Shown in pieces: positions 26,548 to 35,796 of a stretch of DNA of 64,000 bases. Position numbers and translations under genes: made by a program. The notes under the pieces are model-generated. The model was not told the origin of the DNA. It searched no databases and saw only the letters and a program-made list of their open reading frames with translations. Origin of the DNA: JANQIO01 sp043585095 (GTDB taxonomy: Bacteria; Pseudomonadota; Gammaproteobacteria; Pseudomonadales; Halieaceae). Position 1 is the stretch's first letter. Each line of letters starts with the position of its first letter. Location of the stretch: positions 1,488,001 through 1,552,000 of the forward strand of contig CP121321.1 of the NCBI GenBank assembly GCA_043585095.1. The letters run 5' to 3'.

Positions 26548-27569
26548 TGGCCACATCTTGTAACGTCGCTATTCTGGGCGCCACGGGTGCCGTCGGTGAA
26601 GCCATGATAGAAATTCTGGCAGAGCGCGATTTTCCCGTCGATACCCTGTACCCGTTAGCGAGCGAGCGCTCAGCCGGAAGCACTGTGAGTTTCAAGGGGC
26701 GCGCCGTTCAGGTAGGCAACGTGGCTGACTTCGATTTCAGCCAGGTCAGCATCGCCTTGTTTTCAGCGGGAGGCAGCGTCTCCGAGCAGTATGCGCCGAT
26801 TGCGGCCGCTGCAGGAGCTGTGGTTATAGACAATACATCTCACTTTCGCCGCGATGACGATATCCCGTTGGTGATACCCGAGGTCAACCCTGAGGCGATA
26901 GCCGGCTACACGACGCGTGGAATCATAGCCAACCCCAATTGCTCCACTATTCAGATGCTGGTTGCGCTGAAGCCGATTCACGATGCCGCAGGTATCGAGC
27001 GTATCAACGTCTGCACCTATCAAGCGGTCTCTGGTACTGGCAAGTCAGCCATTAATGAGCTGGCCGGACAGACGGCCCGCTTATTGAACGGGCAGCCTGC
27101 AGAGCCTGATGTGTATCCGGCGCAGATTGCGTTTAATGCGATACCGCATATCGACACCTTTCAGGAAAATGGCTACACCCGAGAAGAAATGAAAATGGTA
27201 TGGGAGACGCGGAAAATATTCGGTGATGAAAGTATTGCGGTAAATCCGACCTGCGTGCGCATTCCGGTGTTTTATGGACATTCTGAGGCTGTGCACATAG
27301 AGACTTGCGATAAGCTCACGGCCGAACAGGCGCGATCTCTACTGGAGCAGGCGCCCGGGGTGGAAGTGGTAGACGTTCGGGAAGATGGTGGCTACCCGAC
27401 GGCCGTGGGTCAGGCGGCGGGGCAGGATGCTGTGTACGTTGGACGCATTCGCGAAGATATCTCACATCCTCGAGGTCTCGACTTCTGGGTCGTATCCGAC
27501 AACGTCCGCAAGGGGGCTGCCCTCAATAGCATACAAATCGCCGAGCGCTTGCTAAAAGCGTATTTATAA
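26547..27569 (+). CDS. asd: Aspartate-semialdehyde dehydrogenase
   Basis: Reduces aspartyl phosphate to the semialdehyde, the branch point to lysine/diaminopimelate, threonine and methionine. The 340-residue protein has the dinucleotide loop ILGATGAVG, SAGGSVSEQYAP, and the catalytic Cys132 in ANPNCSTIQ. GHSEAVHIE holds the His/Arg region of the active site. It overlaps the leuB stop by one base (TAATG), like leuD-leuB. In Pseudomonas an asd paralogue (usg) follows before fimV; here that gene is missing. Confidence 0.96.
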   Translation: MATSCNVAILGATGAVGEAMIEILAERDFPVDTLYPLASERSAGSTVSFKGRAVQVGNVADFDFSQVSIALFSAGGSVSEQYAPIAAAAGAVVIDNTSHFRRDDDIPLVIPEVNPEAIAGYTTRGIIANPNCSTIQMLVALKPIHDAAGIERINVCTYQAVSGTGKSAINELAGQTARLLNGQPAEPDVYPAQIAFNAIPHIDTFQENGYTREEMKMVWETRKIFGDESIAVNPTCVRIPVFYGHSEAVHIETCDKLTAEQARSLLEQAPGVEVVDVREDGGYPTAVGQAAGQDAVYVGRIREDISHPRGLDFWVVSDNVRKGAALNSIQIAERLLKAYL

Positions 27570-27572
27570 AAG

Positions 27573-27592
27573 ATACTTACGGCCGTAAGTAT
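27573..27592. terminator. Perfect 20-bp palindrome after asd
   Basis: ATACTTACGG is followed directly by its complement CCGTAAGTAT. As RNA it can form a strong hairpin right after the asd stop, but no T-run follows, so a Rho-independent terminator is doubtful. A dimeric regulator site is the alternative. Confidence 0.45.
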
Positions 27593-27890
27593 AGGAATAT
27601 TCTAGGTTTTACCGTTTAAACCTGACTAGGGAAAGCAGTAGATCTGCGGCTTTAGTGCCTCGCGGTACAAGCGGCCCAAACGCTGATTGTGAAAACTGCA
27701 CTTAACAGGTATTTAGCGTCGCAGCGAAAAGCCGACCTGAGTAAGCTGCAAGCAGTGTGCAAAGTCAGAGACTTCAGGTGTCTCCGACCAAGCTTGGTGA
27801 TAGCTCGTTTGAAGGTTGTGCGGGTGGGTGGTGAAACAGGCCGTTTTCTAGGGGAGAGCGGCAAACGGTACAGAATAATAAGGCGTTTGT
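27593..27890. other. Intergenic region before fimV
   Basis: About 300 bases without a recognisable gene, where relatives carry usg. A 12-bp palindrome ACCAAGCTTGGT lies at 27787-27798. Short basic open frames on both strands lack homology and good ribosome sites. The last bases hold an AT-rich AATAATAAGG that includes the fimV ribosome site. I see no trace of an Usg reading frame. Confidence 0.5.
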
Positions 27891-30800
27891 ATGAAGCGTA
27901 AGTGTGCGTCGTTGCTTCTTGTCCTTGGGCTACTCAGCCCAGGCATGGCGGCTGCATTGGGTCTCGGTGGGCTTACGCTTGAATCCTTCCTGAATGAACC
28001 ATTGAAGGCGGAAGTGGCTCTGCTAGAGACCGCCGAGCTTGATCCGGACCAGATTCGAGTGCGTCTGGCGACGCGCGAAGACTTTGCGCGAGCTAACGTC
28101 GATCGAGCCTACTTACTGACTAGCCTGCGTTTTGAAGTGGTACAGCGCACGGGCGACCAAAACCTGGTTCTTTTGATTACTTCCGAAGCTCCTGTTCGGG
28201 AGCCCTATCTCGATTTTATAGTTGAAGCACGTTGGCCTTCTGGGCGCTTGCTTCGCGAATACACATTACTTCTCGATCCGCCTGTTTTCGTCGGCGATAC
28301 CTCAGGCATCACCGCGCGCGCCAAAGTGCCGCTGGCCAGCGGTGATTCACAGTCTGCTTCGCGAAGCTCCAGTCGTGGCATGGCTTCGACTGGTCAGCCC
28401 GGTCAGGGTGCGGCCGAGGCACAGAAGCAGGAGCGTTCGGTTGGCGATCGGCCCTACACCGCAGGTACTGAAGATACCCCGGGTAGCGGCCAGAAGTACC
28501 TGGTGCAGCGCGATGACACATTGTGGCGCATAGCATCACGTGCTCGTCCTGACGGTGCGAGCGTGCAGCAGACCATGCTCGATATTCGCCGGCTCAACGG
28601 ACAGGCATTTATCGCCGGGAACATTAATCAGCTCAAGGCTGGATACGTGCTGACCTTGCCCGCCGCGAGCGACATTACAACGTCCAGCCGCGAGGAAGCC
28701 ATTGCTGAAATTGAGCGACAAACCCAGCTTTGGCAGGACGGAGCCTCCGATGTTGCTCCCTCTCGCGTTGATGCATCTGAGTCGCGCGATTCTTCCGGCA
28801 GCCTCGGCGCTGCGGGCAGCGAGGGTCGTTTGGAGATAGCCGGGGTAGACGACACCGCGTCGATGGGCGCGTCCTCAGGCGACGTTAGCGCGCAAATGGA
28901 AGACATGGACAGGGTCCGCCGAGAGAATAGGGATTTGGCGACCCGCCTCGGCGCCATGGAAGACCAGATGGCCATGCAGGAACGCCTGATCTCCTTGAAG
29001 GATGAGCAGATCGCCGCTCTGCAGTCTGCATTGGCAGACGGTGGCGAAATGCCAGAGCTTTCCGATGAAGGTCTTGAAGGCACCATAGAGGCATTGGGTC
29101 CTGTTGAGCCTCCTGCGGCAGAGCAGGCTCCCGCAGCCGGGACAGTGACAGATCCTGCTGGCGAAGAAGCCACTGAAAATGCCCAGCCCGCGGTACCTGT
29201 TGTACCCGCACCGTCGCCGGCGCCCGTGGTACAAGCTGAGCCTTCTCTTGTCGATTTGCTGATGGCGAACCTGCTGTACGTCGGCGCTGGCCTGGGCGTA
29301 CTACTATTGCTCATCTTGCTGCTGCTTCGTAGCCGGCTGTCTTTTTCCATGCCCACGCTGGGTAGGAACAAAGACAAGCCCGAAGACGCTGCTGGCGGTG
29401 GCAAAGCGGATGACGAGTTCGCCGACGTAAGCCTGTCAGACGATAGTCTTATCGTAGACGAGATGGATGAGACTGCCGAGTCGGCAGCGGGGCCCTCGGA
29501 GCCCGCGATCGCATTCTCTGCGCCAGATGAGCAGGCTTACGCTGCGCAGTTCGAGACCGGCGATGCGCTAGCCGAGGCCGATATTTATATAGCCTACGGA
29601 CGCTTCCCTCAGGCCGTTGATTTGCTTAAAACGGCAATCACTGTTGAGCCAGCGAATACAGAATATCGCATCAAGTTGATGGAAGCCTGCGTCGAGATGG
29701 TCGAAAGCGGTGAATTCCAACAGCAGTATGCTGATCTTTTAGTGATCGATGATGAGGTCGCACTGCAGCGAGCGCGTGGTTTGCTGGAAGCTGTTGATGG
29801 CGGTGAGGTTTGGCTGAACGATCTACCACCTGCAACGGTGACCGCTGAGCAGATTGAAGCAGCTCGCGCAGCAGCTCCCGCCGCGGTGGCCGCGTCATCG
29901 CTGTCCGATGATAGTGTGGATTTGGGCTTCGAGAGTGAAGCTGATATCGATCTGGATGACGATAGCTCGCTGGATCTGGGCGATGACTACGGATTCGAAA
30001 CCGAAGGCGATACCGATGAAGGTGCTGACCATGCGCTTGAATTGGACGATGCCGGGCTCGACCTGGACGTCAGCGATGACCTTGACGGAGAGGCTGATGA
30101 TACGCTCGAGCTAGATGACGGGCTTGAGCTTGATGACAGCCTTGAGCTTGATGGCAGCCTTGCGCTTGATGACAGCCTTGAGACGGCCGAAAGCCTTGAC
30201 CTCGATGAGCTCTCAGACACCAATGATTCCTCTGCCCTGGACGACAGCCTTGAACTAGATGACAGCCTTGAGCTTGATGGCAGCCTTGAGCTAGATGACA
30301 GCCTCGATTTGGCTGAAGACGGCCTATCTCTGGATGGCGTCGATGGTTTTGAGCTGGATGGCGATGAGGATGATGGCGATGAGGATGATGGCGATGATAG
30401 CAGCCTTGATTCACTCCTCGCAGATTCCGATGATGATCTCACATCATCCTTAGAGATTGATTCAGAAGACAGTCCTGGGATCGGTCTGCCGGATATTGAC
30501 GGTCTGGACGGTGATTCGGACGGAGATCTGGGAGATCTTGACGATCTGGAGCTGGAATTCGGTCTTGACGATACCGATGAAAGCAGCGCTAACTACTCGG
30601 ATGACGGTCTGGATCTGAGCCTCGGCTTGGACGATGACGATCTGGGCGATCTATCCAACGATTTGGCATCTGATGAGCTTGGTTCTCTGGATGGCTCTCT
30701 AGATGACACGCTCGAAGGCTCTCTAGATGACACGCTCGAAGGCTCTCTAGATGAAACGCTCGATGGCTCTCTAGATGACACGCTCGATGGCTCTCTTGGT

Positions 30801-31118
30801 GATAACCAGGATGAGGCTCTGGACCTCGGGTCAGATCTAGGCTCAGACCTCGATTCTGATCTGGACGGTGCCGACTTTGGGTTGGACAGCGACGGTGATG
30901 GGTTGGCCGATATGGAGCTGGACATGTCCAGCGATGATGATGTCGATGGCTTGTTTGCTGCCGACGGCGATGAACTGGATACCAAGCTAGACCTCGCTCG
31001 CGCGTACGTCGACATGGGAGATCATGATGGTGCGCGCGGTATCCTCGCCGAAGTAATTGAAGGCGGCTCAGACGCCCAAAAACAGGAAGCAAACACCTTG
31101 CTAGAGGGTCTTGACTAA
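27891..31118 (+). CDS. fimV: FimV-like polar landmark protein
   Basis: FimV anchors polar assembly of type IV pilus and chemosensory components at the inner membrane. The 1075-residue protein has a signal peptide (cleavage near MAAALG) and the conserved N-terminal domain LESFLNEPLKAEVAL and DFIVEARWPSGRLLREYT. A LysM peptidoglycan-binding domain (KYLVQRDDTLWRIA) lies near residue 202, with a coiled coil around 340-380. A transmembrane helix spans about 456-480. A TPR-like segment near 560-600 is followed by a very acidic Asp/Leu/Ser-rich cytoplasmic region. It ends with the FimV C-terminal motif LDLARAYVDMGDHDGARGILAEV. The stop overlaps the proposed truA start. Confidence 0.94.
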   Translation: MKRKCASLLLVLGLLSPGMAAALGLGGLTLESFLNEPLKAEVALLETAELDPDQIRVRLATREDFARANVDRAYLLTSLRFEVVQRTGDQNLVLLITSEAPVREPYLDFIVEARWPSGRLLREYTLLLDPPVFVGDTSGITARAKVPLASGDSQSASRSSSRGMASTGQPGQGAAEAQKQERSVGDRPYTAGTEDTPGSGQKYLVQRDDTLWRIASRARPDGASVQQTMLDIRRLNGQAFIAGNINQLKAGYVLTLPAASDITTSSREEAIAEIERQTQLWQDGASDVAPSRVDASESRDSSGSLGAAGSEGRLEIAGVDDTASMGASSGDVSAQMEDMDRVRRENRDLATRLGAMEDQMAMQERLISLKDEQIAALQSALADGGEMPELSDEGLEGTIEALGPVEPPAAEQAPAAGTVTDPAGEEATENAQPAVPVVPAPSPAPVVQAEPSLVDLLMANLLYVGAGLGVLLLLILLLLRSRLSFSMPTLGRNKDKPEDAAGGGKADDEFADVSLSDDSLIVDEMDETAESAAGPSEPAIAFSAPDEQAYAAQFETGDALAEADIYIAYGRFPQAVDLLKTAITVEPANTEYRIKLMEACVEMVESGEFQQQYADLLVIDDEVALQRARGLLEAVDGGEVWLNDLPPATVTAEQIEAARAAAPAAVAASSLSDDSVDLGFESEADIDLDDDSSLDLGDDYGFETEGDTDEGADHALELDDAGLDLDVSDDLDGEADDTLELDDGLELDDSLELDGSLALDDSLETAESLDLDELSDTNDSSALDDSLELDDSLELDGSLELDDSLDLAEDGLSLDGVDGFELDGDEDDGDEDDGDDSSLDSLLADSDDDLTSSLEIDSEDSPGIGLPDIDGLDGDSDGDLGDLDDLELEFGLDDTDESSANYSDDGLDLSLGLDDDDLGDLSNDLASDELGSLDGSLDDTLEGSLDDTLEGSLDETLDGSLDDTLDGSLGDNQDEALDLGSDLGSDLDSDLDGADFGLDSDGDGLADMELDMSSDDDVDGLFAADGDELDTKLDLARAYVDMGDHDGARGILAEVIEGGSDAQKQEANTLLEGLD
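30693..30788 (+). repeat. Four 24-bp tandem repeats in fimV
   Basis: The 24-base unit begins GGCTCTCTAGATGA and encodes GSLDDTLE-like octapeptides. The four copies differ at only a few positions, so the array arose recently. Looser iterations of the same acidic motif (DSLELD) occur at about 30105-30310, and a duplicated 15-base GAT/GAG-rich block lies near 30361-30395. Confidence 0.88.
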
Positions 31119-31956
31119 GTCTGACCCTCCCGCGCCAATCGGTCAGCGGGTGGCCCTCTGGGTCCAATATGACGGCTCGCACTACAACGGCTGGCAGCTG
31201 CAAAAAGGATCCACCGCTCGATCCGTTCAAGCCGACCTGGAGCAAGCGCTGGCTTACGTCGCCAATCAACCGGTAAGACTTCACTGCGCTGGTCGCACCG
31301 ATACCGGCGTGCATGCCACTGCACAGCTGGCTCACTTTGAATCGAAAAACCATAGATCAACCGATTCCTGGCTCCGAGGGTGTAACGCAAACCTGCCGGA
31401 TTCAGTCGTTATAGTGGGTGCTTCTATAGTGCCGGATAGCTTTCATGCCCGCTTCAGCGCGACTGCACGGCGCTATCGCTACGTCATTTTTAACAATCCT
31501 GTTCGGCCCGCCTTGGGTGCAGCGTACGTCAGCTGGGTTCGCGCGCCGCTTGATGCAGCAATCATGCACGAACAGGCTCAGGAACTGCTTGGAGAATGTG
31601 ACTTTAGCGCTTTTCGAGCCGCGTCCTGCCAGTCTTCCACTCCAATGCGCCGGATGGACGCCATCAGCGTTCAGCGGCAGGGTGATTTGATTGTTATAGA
31701 TATCACCGCAAACGCGTTCCTGCATCATATGGTGCGAAATATCGCCGGTGCGCTGATCAGCGTGGGACGAGGACAACGGCAGTCAGGCTGGCTGGGTGAG
31801 CTGCTGGCAGCGCGTGATCGACGTTTGGCGCCGGACACCGCGGCGGCGGGCGGTCTTTATCTTGTGGGCGTAAGCTACCCGCCACATTTTGGCCTTCTGC
31901 CGCCGTCTCCTGGGCCCTGGTTTTTGCCGCATGAAAGCCCAGAGGTGCCTGCATAG
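31111..31956 (+). CDS. truA: tRNA pseudouridine(38-40) synthase
   Basis: Converts uridines 38-40 of the tRNA anticodon arm to pseudouridine. The product has the catalytic Asp in GRTDTGVHA (Asp64 with this start), the preceding YDGSHYNGWQLQ motif, FHARFSATARRYRY and the C-terminal FLHHMVRNIAG. The start is uncertain. TTG at 31111 follows AGAGGG and overlaps the end of fimV by eight bases. A GTG at 31150 lies nearer the conserved core but lacks a ribosome site. Confidence 0.93.
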   Translation: MTKSDPPAPIGQRVALWVQYDGSHYNGWQLQKGSTARSVQADLEQALAYVANQPVRLHCAGRTDTGVHATAQLAHFESKNHRSTDSWLRGCNANLPDSVVIVGASIVPDSFHARFSATARRYRYVIFNNPVRPALGAAYVSWVRAPLDAAIMHEQAQELLGECDFSAFRAASCQSSTPMRRMDAISVQRQGDLIVIDITANAFLHHMVRNIAGALISVGRGQRQSGWLGELLAARDRRLAPDTAAAGGLYLVGVSYPPHFGLLPPSPGPWFLPHESPEVPA

Positions 31957-32005
31957 GGGGTGCTGTTCTGGTACTATCAGCCGCTTGTTTCAAGGGCCCG
32001 TGGCA

Positions 32006-32641
32006 GTGCGTAGAACTCGAATTAAAATCTGTGGTATCACGCGTGCAGAGGACCTGGATACGGCAGTCAAGGCGGGCGCAGATGCCATTGGCGTTGTCCT
32101 TTACCAGGATAGTCCTCGCGGCATTACGATTGATGCGGCTGACGAGCTGTTGTGCAGCATTCCGGCGTTCGTCTCGGTAGTGTCGCTTTTTGTCGACGCA
32201 GAAGAGACTTATGTCAGGGAGGCGATAGCGCGCCTGCCGCTAAGTTGTTTACAGTTCCACGGTAGTGAGAACGCTGCGTGGTGTGCACAGTTTGGAAAGC
32301 CTTGGATGAAAGCACTTCGTGTAGCGCCGGAAACCGACATTGCCAGAGACGCTTCACCATTTGCAGGCGCTTCAGGGTTGTTGCTTGACGCGTACAAGCC
32401 TGGTGTCCCGGGTGGCACCGGGGAGCGTTTTGACTGGGCCAGGGTGCCCGCAAGCCTGCCCGCACCGCTAGTGATGGCAGGAGGGCTGAGGGCTGATAAT
32501 GTCGGTGAACTCATCAGGTCAGTCCAGCCGTATGCTGTAGACGTATCAGGAGGTGTAGAGGACGCACCCGGCCTCAAGAGTGCGCGGCGCATTCAAGAAT
32601 TTGTTGACGCCGTTAAGGCTGCCGATACGGCTTTGGCCTAG
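32006..32641 (+). CDS. trpF: Phosphoribosylanthranilate isomerase
   Basis: Catalyses the Amadori rearrangement of phosphoribosylanthranilate in tryptophan synthesis. The 211-residue barrel has catalytic Cys9 in KICGITR, the LFVD and LQFHG motifs, and the catalytic Asp in VDVSGGVE. Two GTG codons are close together. That at 32006 has AAGGG with nine bases spacing, while 32000 has only three, so 32006 is preferred. A longer upstream frame overlaps truA and is not conserved. Confidence 0.95.
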   Translation: MRRTRIKICGITRAEDLDTAVKAGADAIGVVLYQDSPRGITIDAADELLCSIPAFVSVVSLFVDAEETYVREAIARLPLSCLQFHGSENAAWCAQFGKPWMKALRVAPETDIARDASPFAGASGLLLDAYKPGVPGGTGERFDWARVPASLPAPLVMAGGLRADNVGELIRSVQPYAVDVSGGVEDAPGLKSARRIQEFVDAVKAADTALA

Positions 32642-32675
32642 CACATGCATGGCAAGCAATGATCCGTGTATTGAC

Positions 32676-32715
32676 GGGATACGAAGCCAGTGACGACGTA
32701 TCCCTATCCATTTTT
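32676..32715 (+). terminator. Inverted repeat with T-run between trpF and trpB
   Basis: GGGATACG (32676-32683) pairs perfectly with CGTATCCC (32697-32704) across a 13-base loop, and TTTTT follows at 32711-32715. The T-run starts six bases after the stem, so termination would be partial. It may attenuate read-through from trpF, or process the message ahead of trpB. A TTGACG partly overlaps the left arm. Confidence 0.45.
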
Positions 32716-32735
32716 GAATCATTAGAGTGAACACT

Positions 32736-33953
32736 ATGAATCAGATTACAGCCGAATTGCTAAAAGAAACGCCGGACCAGGCTGGCCGTTTCGGCGACTA
32801 TGGCGGCCGCTATGTCTCGGAGACGCTCATGGCAGCGTTGGATGAGTTGGATGCGCTGTACACGAAGCTGTCCGCCGACCCTGATTTTCAACGTGAATTA
32901 GACCAGGACCTGGCGCACTACGTGGGTCGTCCCTCACCGCTGTACGAGGCGCGCCGTTGGTCAGAAAAACTCGGTGGTGCAAGGGTTTTCTTCAAGCGAG
33001 AAGACCTCAACCATACGGGTGCTCACAAGGTTAACAATACGGTTGGTCAGGCGCTGTTAGCCAAGCACATGGGGAAGCGTCGGATTATTGCCGAGACCGG
33101 TGCCGGGCAGCACGGCGTCGCGTCCGCTACCATCGCTGCCAGGCTGGGCATGGAGTGTCACGTATTCATGGGTGAAGAGGACGTTCATCGCCAGTCATTG
33201 AACGTCTATCGTATGAAATTGCTGGGCGCAAATGTGGTGTCCGTTACCTCAGGCACGCGCACGCTCAAAGACGCTATGAATGAAGCCATGCGTGACTGGG
33301 TGACTAATGTTGACGACACGTTTTACATCATCGGCACCGTGGCAGGGCCCGCGCCGTATCCAAAGCTGGTTCGTGATTTTCAAAGCGTCATCGGGCGCGA
33401 GGCCAGAGCGCAGAGCCTCGCCATGACCGGCAAGCTTCCTGATGCACTAGTGGCGTGTGTTGGCGGCGGTTCTAACGCGATTGGTCTGTTCTACCCTTTT
33501 CTGGCTGATGAGACTGTTAAGATGTACGGAGTCGAGGCAGGCGGGCATGGCTTGGGATCAGGCATGCACGCTGCGCCGCTGTCGGCCGGTAAACCCGGTG
33601 TTCTGCACGGCAACAAAACCTATTTGATGCAAGACGAAGACGGGCAAATCATGCACACGCACTCGGTGTCCGCCGGCCTGGATTATCCCGGCGTTGGCCC
33701 AGAGCACTCTTGGCTCAAGGATATGGGCCGGGTCGAGTACGTCGCCGCGGACGACGATGAGACACTGGCGGCATTTCACGACGTTACCCGTACTGAAGGC
33801 ATAATGCCCGCACTGGAAACAGCGCATGCCTTGGCCTACACGGCTCGCCTTGCGCCGACCATGGGTCGCGACGAAACGATAGTCGTTAATCTGTCCGGCC
33901 GGGGCGACAAAGACATCAATACCGTCGCCGGGCTGGAAGGCATTGAGCTGTAG
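32736..33953 (+). CDS. trpB: Tryptophan synthase beta chain
   Basis: Joins indole and serine to form tryptophan using pyridoxal phosphate. The 405-residue product has the PLP lysine Lys98 in NHTGAHKVNNT and the phosphate-binding loop VGGGSNAIG. AETGAGQHGVA carries the Glu that orients the substrate. The ATG at 32736 has an AGAG motif eight bases upstream. A GTG three codons earlier is possible. It is followed at once by trpA, forming the usual alpha-beta pair. Confidence 0.97.
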   Translation: MNQITAELLKETPDQAGRFGDYGGRYVSETLMAALDELDALYTKLSADPDFQRELDQDLAHYVGRPSPLYEARRWSEKLGGARVFFKREDLNHTGAHKVNNTVGQALLAKHMGKRRIIAETGAGQHGVASATIAARLGMECHVFMGEEDVHRQSLNVYRMKLLGANVVSVTSGTRTLKDAMNEAMRDWVTNVDDTFYIIGTVAGPAPYPKLVRDFQSVIGREARAQSLAMTGKLPDALVACVGGGSNAIGLFYPFLADETVKMYGVEAGGHGLGSGMHAAPLSAGKPGVLHGNKTYLMQDEDGQIMHTHSVSAGLDYPGVGPEHSWLKDMGRVEYVAADDDETLAAFHDVTRTEGIMPALETAHALAYTARLAPTMGRDETIVVNLSGRGDKDINTVAGLEGIEL

Positions 33954-33967
33954 GGGTGGAAGCCGTT

Positions 33968-34831
33968 ATGAATAAGGGTAAGGAACCAGGCAGGATCGCT
34001 GCGCGTTTCCAGGCATTGGCGGGGCAGCAACGCAAGGCCGTCATTCCCTATATTGTTGCAGGCGACCCGTTTGCAGACGGTACGGTGGAACTGATGCACC
34101 AGTTGGTTGCGGCCGGCGCCGATATCATTGAGTTAGGCGTGCCGTTCTCGGACCCGATGGCCGAGGGGCCCACCATCCAGCGTGGCCACGAGCGGGCCTT
34201 GGATAAAGGTATCCGACTTCGCGATGCCATGGCTATGGTTAAGGCCTTTCGTGAGCAGGATTTGGCCACGCCTGTTTTGCTCATGGGGTATGCCAACCCG
34301 GTAATGGGAATGGGCTTCAGCGCTTTTGCGGATCTCGCCCAAAGCTGTGGTCTCGACGGCCTGCTGACCGTCGACATGCCACCAGAAGAAGTTGAATCCC
34401 TGAACGTAGAGCTGAAGCGAGTCGGCATGGATAATATTTTTCTGGTCGCGCCCACCACTCCCGTGGATCGCGTAGAGATGATCGCCAAGGTGGCGACAGG
34501 GTTTGTCTACTACGTCTCGCTCAAGGGCGTAACGGGTGCCGGCCATATGGATGCTGAAGACGTATCATCGCATGTTGCGACAATACGAGAGTTCACGACG
34601 CTCCCGGTGGCCGTTGGCTTCGGAATCAAAGACGCCGCATCAGCGGCGAGAATTTCCCGCGACGCAGACGGGGTTGTTGTTGGCAGCGCATTAGTGCAAC
34701 GTATGGCCGACTGTGCAGAGCAGGGTGGTCAAAAGTCCGACGTGATCGCCGTTGCGGCGGAGTTGCTGTGCGAGATTCGAAGCGGTGTCGATGAGGCTTC
34801 CAATGCGCATCCCAATGAAGACGTTGCATAG
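33968..34831 (+). CDS. trpA: Tryptophan synthase alpha chain
   Basis: Cleaves indole-3-glycerol phosphate to indole, which is channelled to TrpB. The 287-residue barrel has Glu55 in DIIELGVPF, equivalent to Salmonella Glu49. The residue matching Salmonella Asp60 is Glu66 (DPMAEGP), a conservative change at a catalytic position. VAPTTPVDR, GVTGAG and GFGIKD are the phosphate-binding and loop motifs. ATG at 33968 is preferred over the in-frame GTG at 33956, which has no room for a ribosome site. Confidence 0.96.
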   Translation: MNKGKEPGRIAARFQALAGQQRKAVIPYIVAGDPFADGTVELMHQLVAAGADIIELGVPFSDPMAEGPTIQRGHERALDKGIRLRDAMAMVKAFREQDLATPVLLMGYANPVMGMGFSAFADLAQSCGLDGLLTVDMPPEEVESLNVELKRVGMDNIFLVAPTTPVDRVEMIAKVATGFVYYVSLKGVTGAGHMDAEDVSSHVATIREFTTLPVAVGFGIKDAASAARISRDADGVVVGSALVQRMADCAEQGGQKSDVIAVAAELLCEIRSGVDEASNAHPNEDVA

Positions 34832-34920
34832 CCTGTGTGTGCGGCGGCCTGCATGATTAACATGGGTGTGCTTAGAGCGGTGCTTAACTAAGCCGGCAAA
34901 TAAGACCACGGGGGTTAGGA

Positions 34921-35796
34921 ATGAGCTGGTACGACAAGATACTGCCTTCAGGCGTGCGCAAGCAGTCAGGTGAGCGACGCACTACGGTTCCGGAAGGACT
35001 ATGGAAGAAATGCGTCAAGTGTGAGGCGGTACTTTACAAGCCTGATCTGGAGCGCAACGGAGAAGTCTGCCCGAAATGTGAGCATCATATGCGTATCGGT
35101 GCTCGCCAGCGGCTCAATCTTTTTCTGGATGAATCCCCCCGCGAGGAATTATTTGCCGATCTTGAACCCATCGACCGCCTTAAGTTTCGCGATACCAAGC
35201 GCTACAGAGATCGCCTCAGTGCGGCCCAGAAGAACACCGGCGAGAGAGACGCGCTGATTGCTATGCAGGGAGCTGTGCAAGGTATTCCTCTAGTCACCAC
35301 GGTTTTTGATTTCAGTTTCCATGGCGGCTCGATGGGCTATGCCGTTGGTGAGAAGTTTACGCGGGCGGCCAATGTTGCTTTGGAGCAGTCGATACCCATG
35401 GTCTGCTTCTCTGCATCTGGTGGAGCTCGCATGCAGGAAGCCTTGATTTCATTGATGCAAATGGCAAAGACCAGTGCTGTACTTGAACGCATGAAGCAGG
35501 CTGGCGTGCCCTATATCTCAGTCATGACCGACCCGATATACGGCGGTGTTTCAGCTAGCCTGGCGCTGCTGGGGGACATCAATATCGCTGAACCAGACGC
35601 GCGCGCAGGCTTCGCAGGCCCAAACGTTATCGAGCAGACCATCCGCCAGAAACTACCCAAAGGCTTCCAGCGCAGTGAATTTCTGTTGGAGCACGGGGCA
35701 ATCGACATGATTGTGCCCCGGGGCGAAATGCGTCCGACAATCGCCCGCATACTGGCAAAGCTGACAGATCAAACGGTGCAGGCCCAAGCGAGTTGA
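34921..35796 (+). CDS. accD: Acetyl-CoA carboxylase carboxyltransferase beta subunit
   Basis: With AccA, transfers the carboxyl group from biotin to acetyl-CoA in the first step of fatty acid synthesis. The 291-residue protein has an N-terminal zinc ribbon with Cys31, Cys34, Cys50 and Cys53. The crotonase-like fold carries MVCFSASGGARMQEALISLMQMAKT and the GYAVGEKF region. GGGGG lies six bases before the ATG. The last base of its stop is the first base of the folC ATG. Confidence 0.97.
   Translation: MSWYDKILPSGVRKQSGERRTTVPEGLWKKCVKCEAVLYKPDLERNGEVCPKCEHHMRIGARQRLNLFLDESPREELFADLEPIDRLKFRDTKRYRDRLSAAQKNTGERDALIAMQGAVQGIPLVTTVFDFSFHGGSMGYAVGEKFTRAANVALEQSIPMVCFSASGGARMQEALISLMQMAKTSAVLERMKQAGVPYISVMTDPIYGGVSASLALLGDINIAEPDARAGFAGPNVIEQTIRQKLPKGFQRSEFLLEHGAIDMIVPRGEMRPTIARILAKLTDQTVQAQAS

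Noticed and set aside
27689..27901. Small basic 70-residue open frame before fimV
   Set aside because: No family resemblance, GTG without a good ribosome site, and it overlaps the fimV start.
29987..31353. Long Ser/Arg- or His-rich open frames antisense to fimV
   Set aside because: They arise from the acidic Asp/Leu/Ser repeat read backwards and run through truA.
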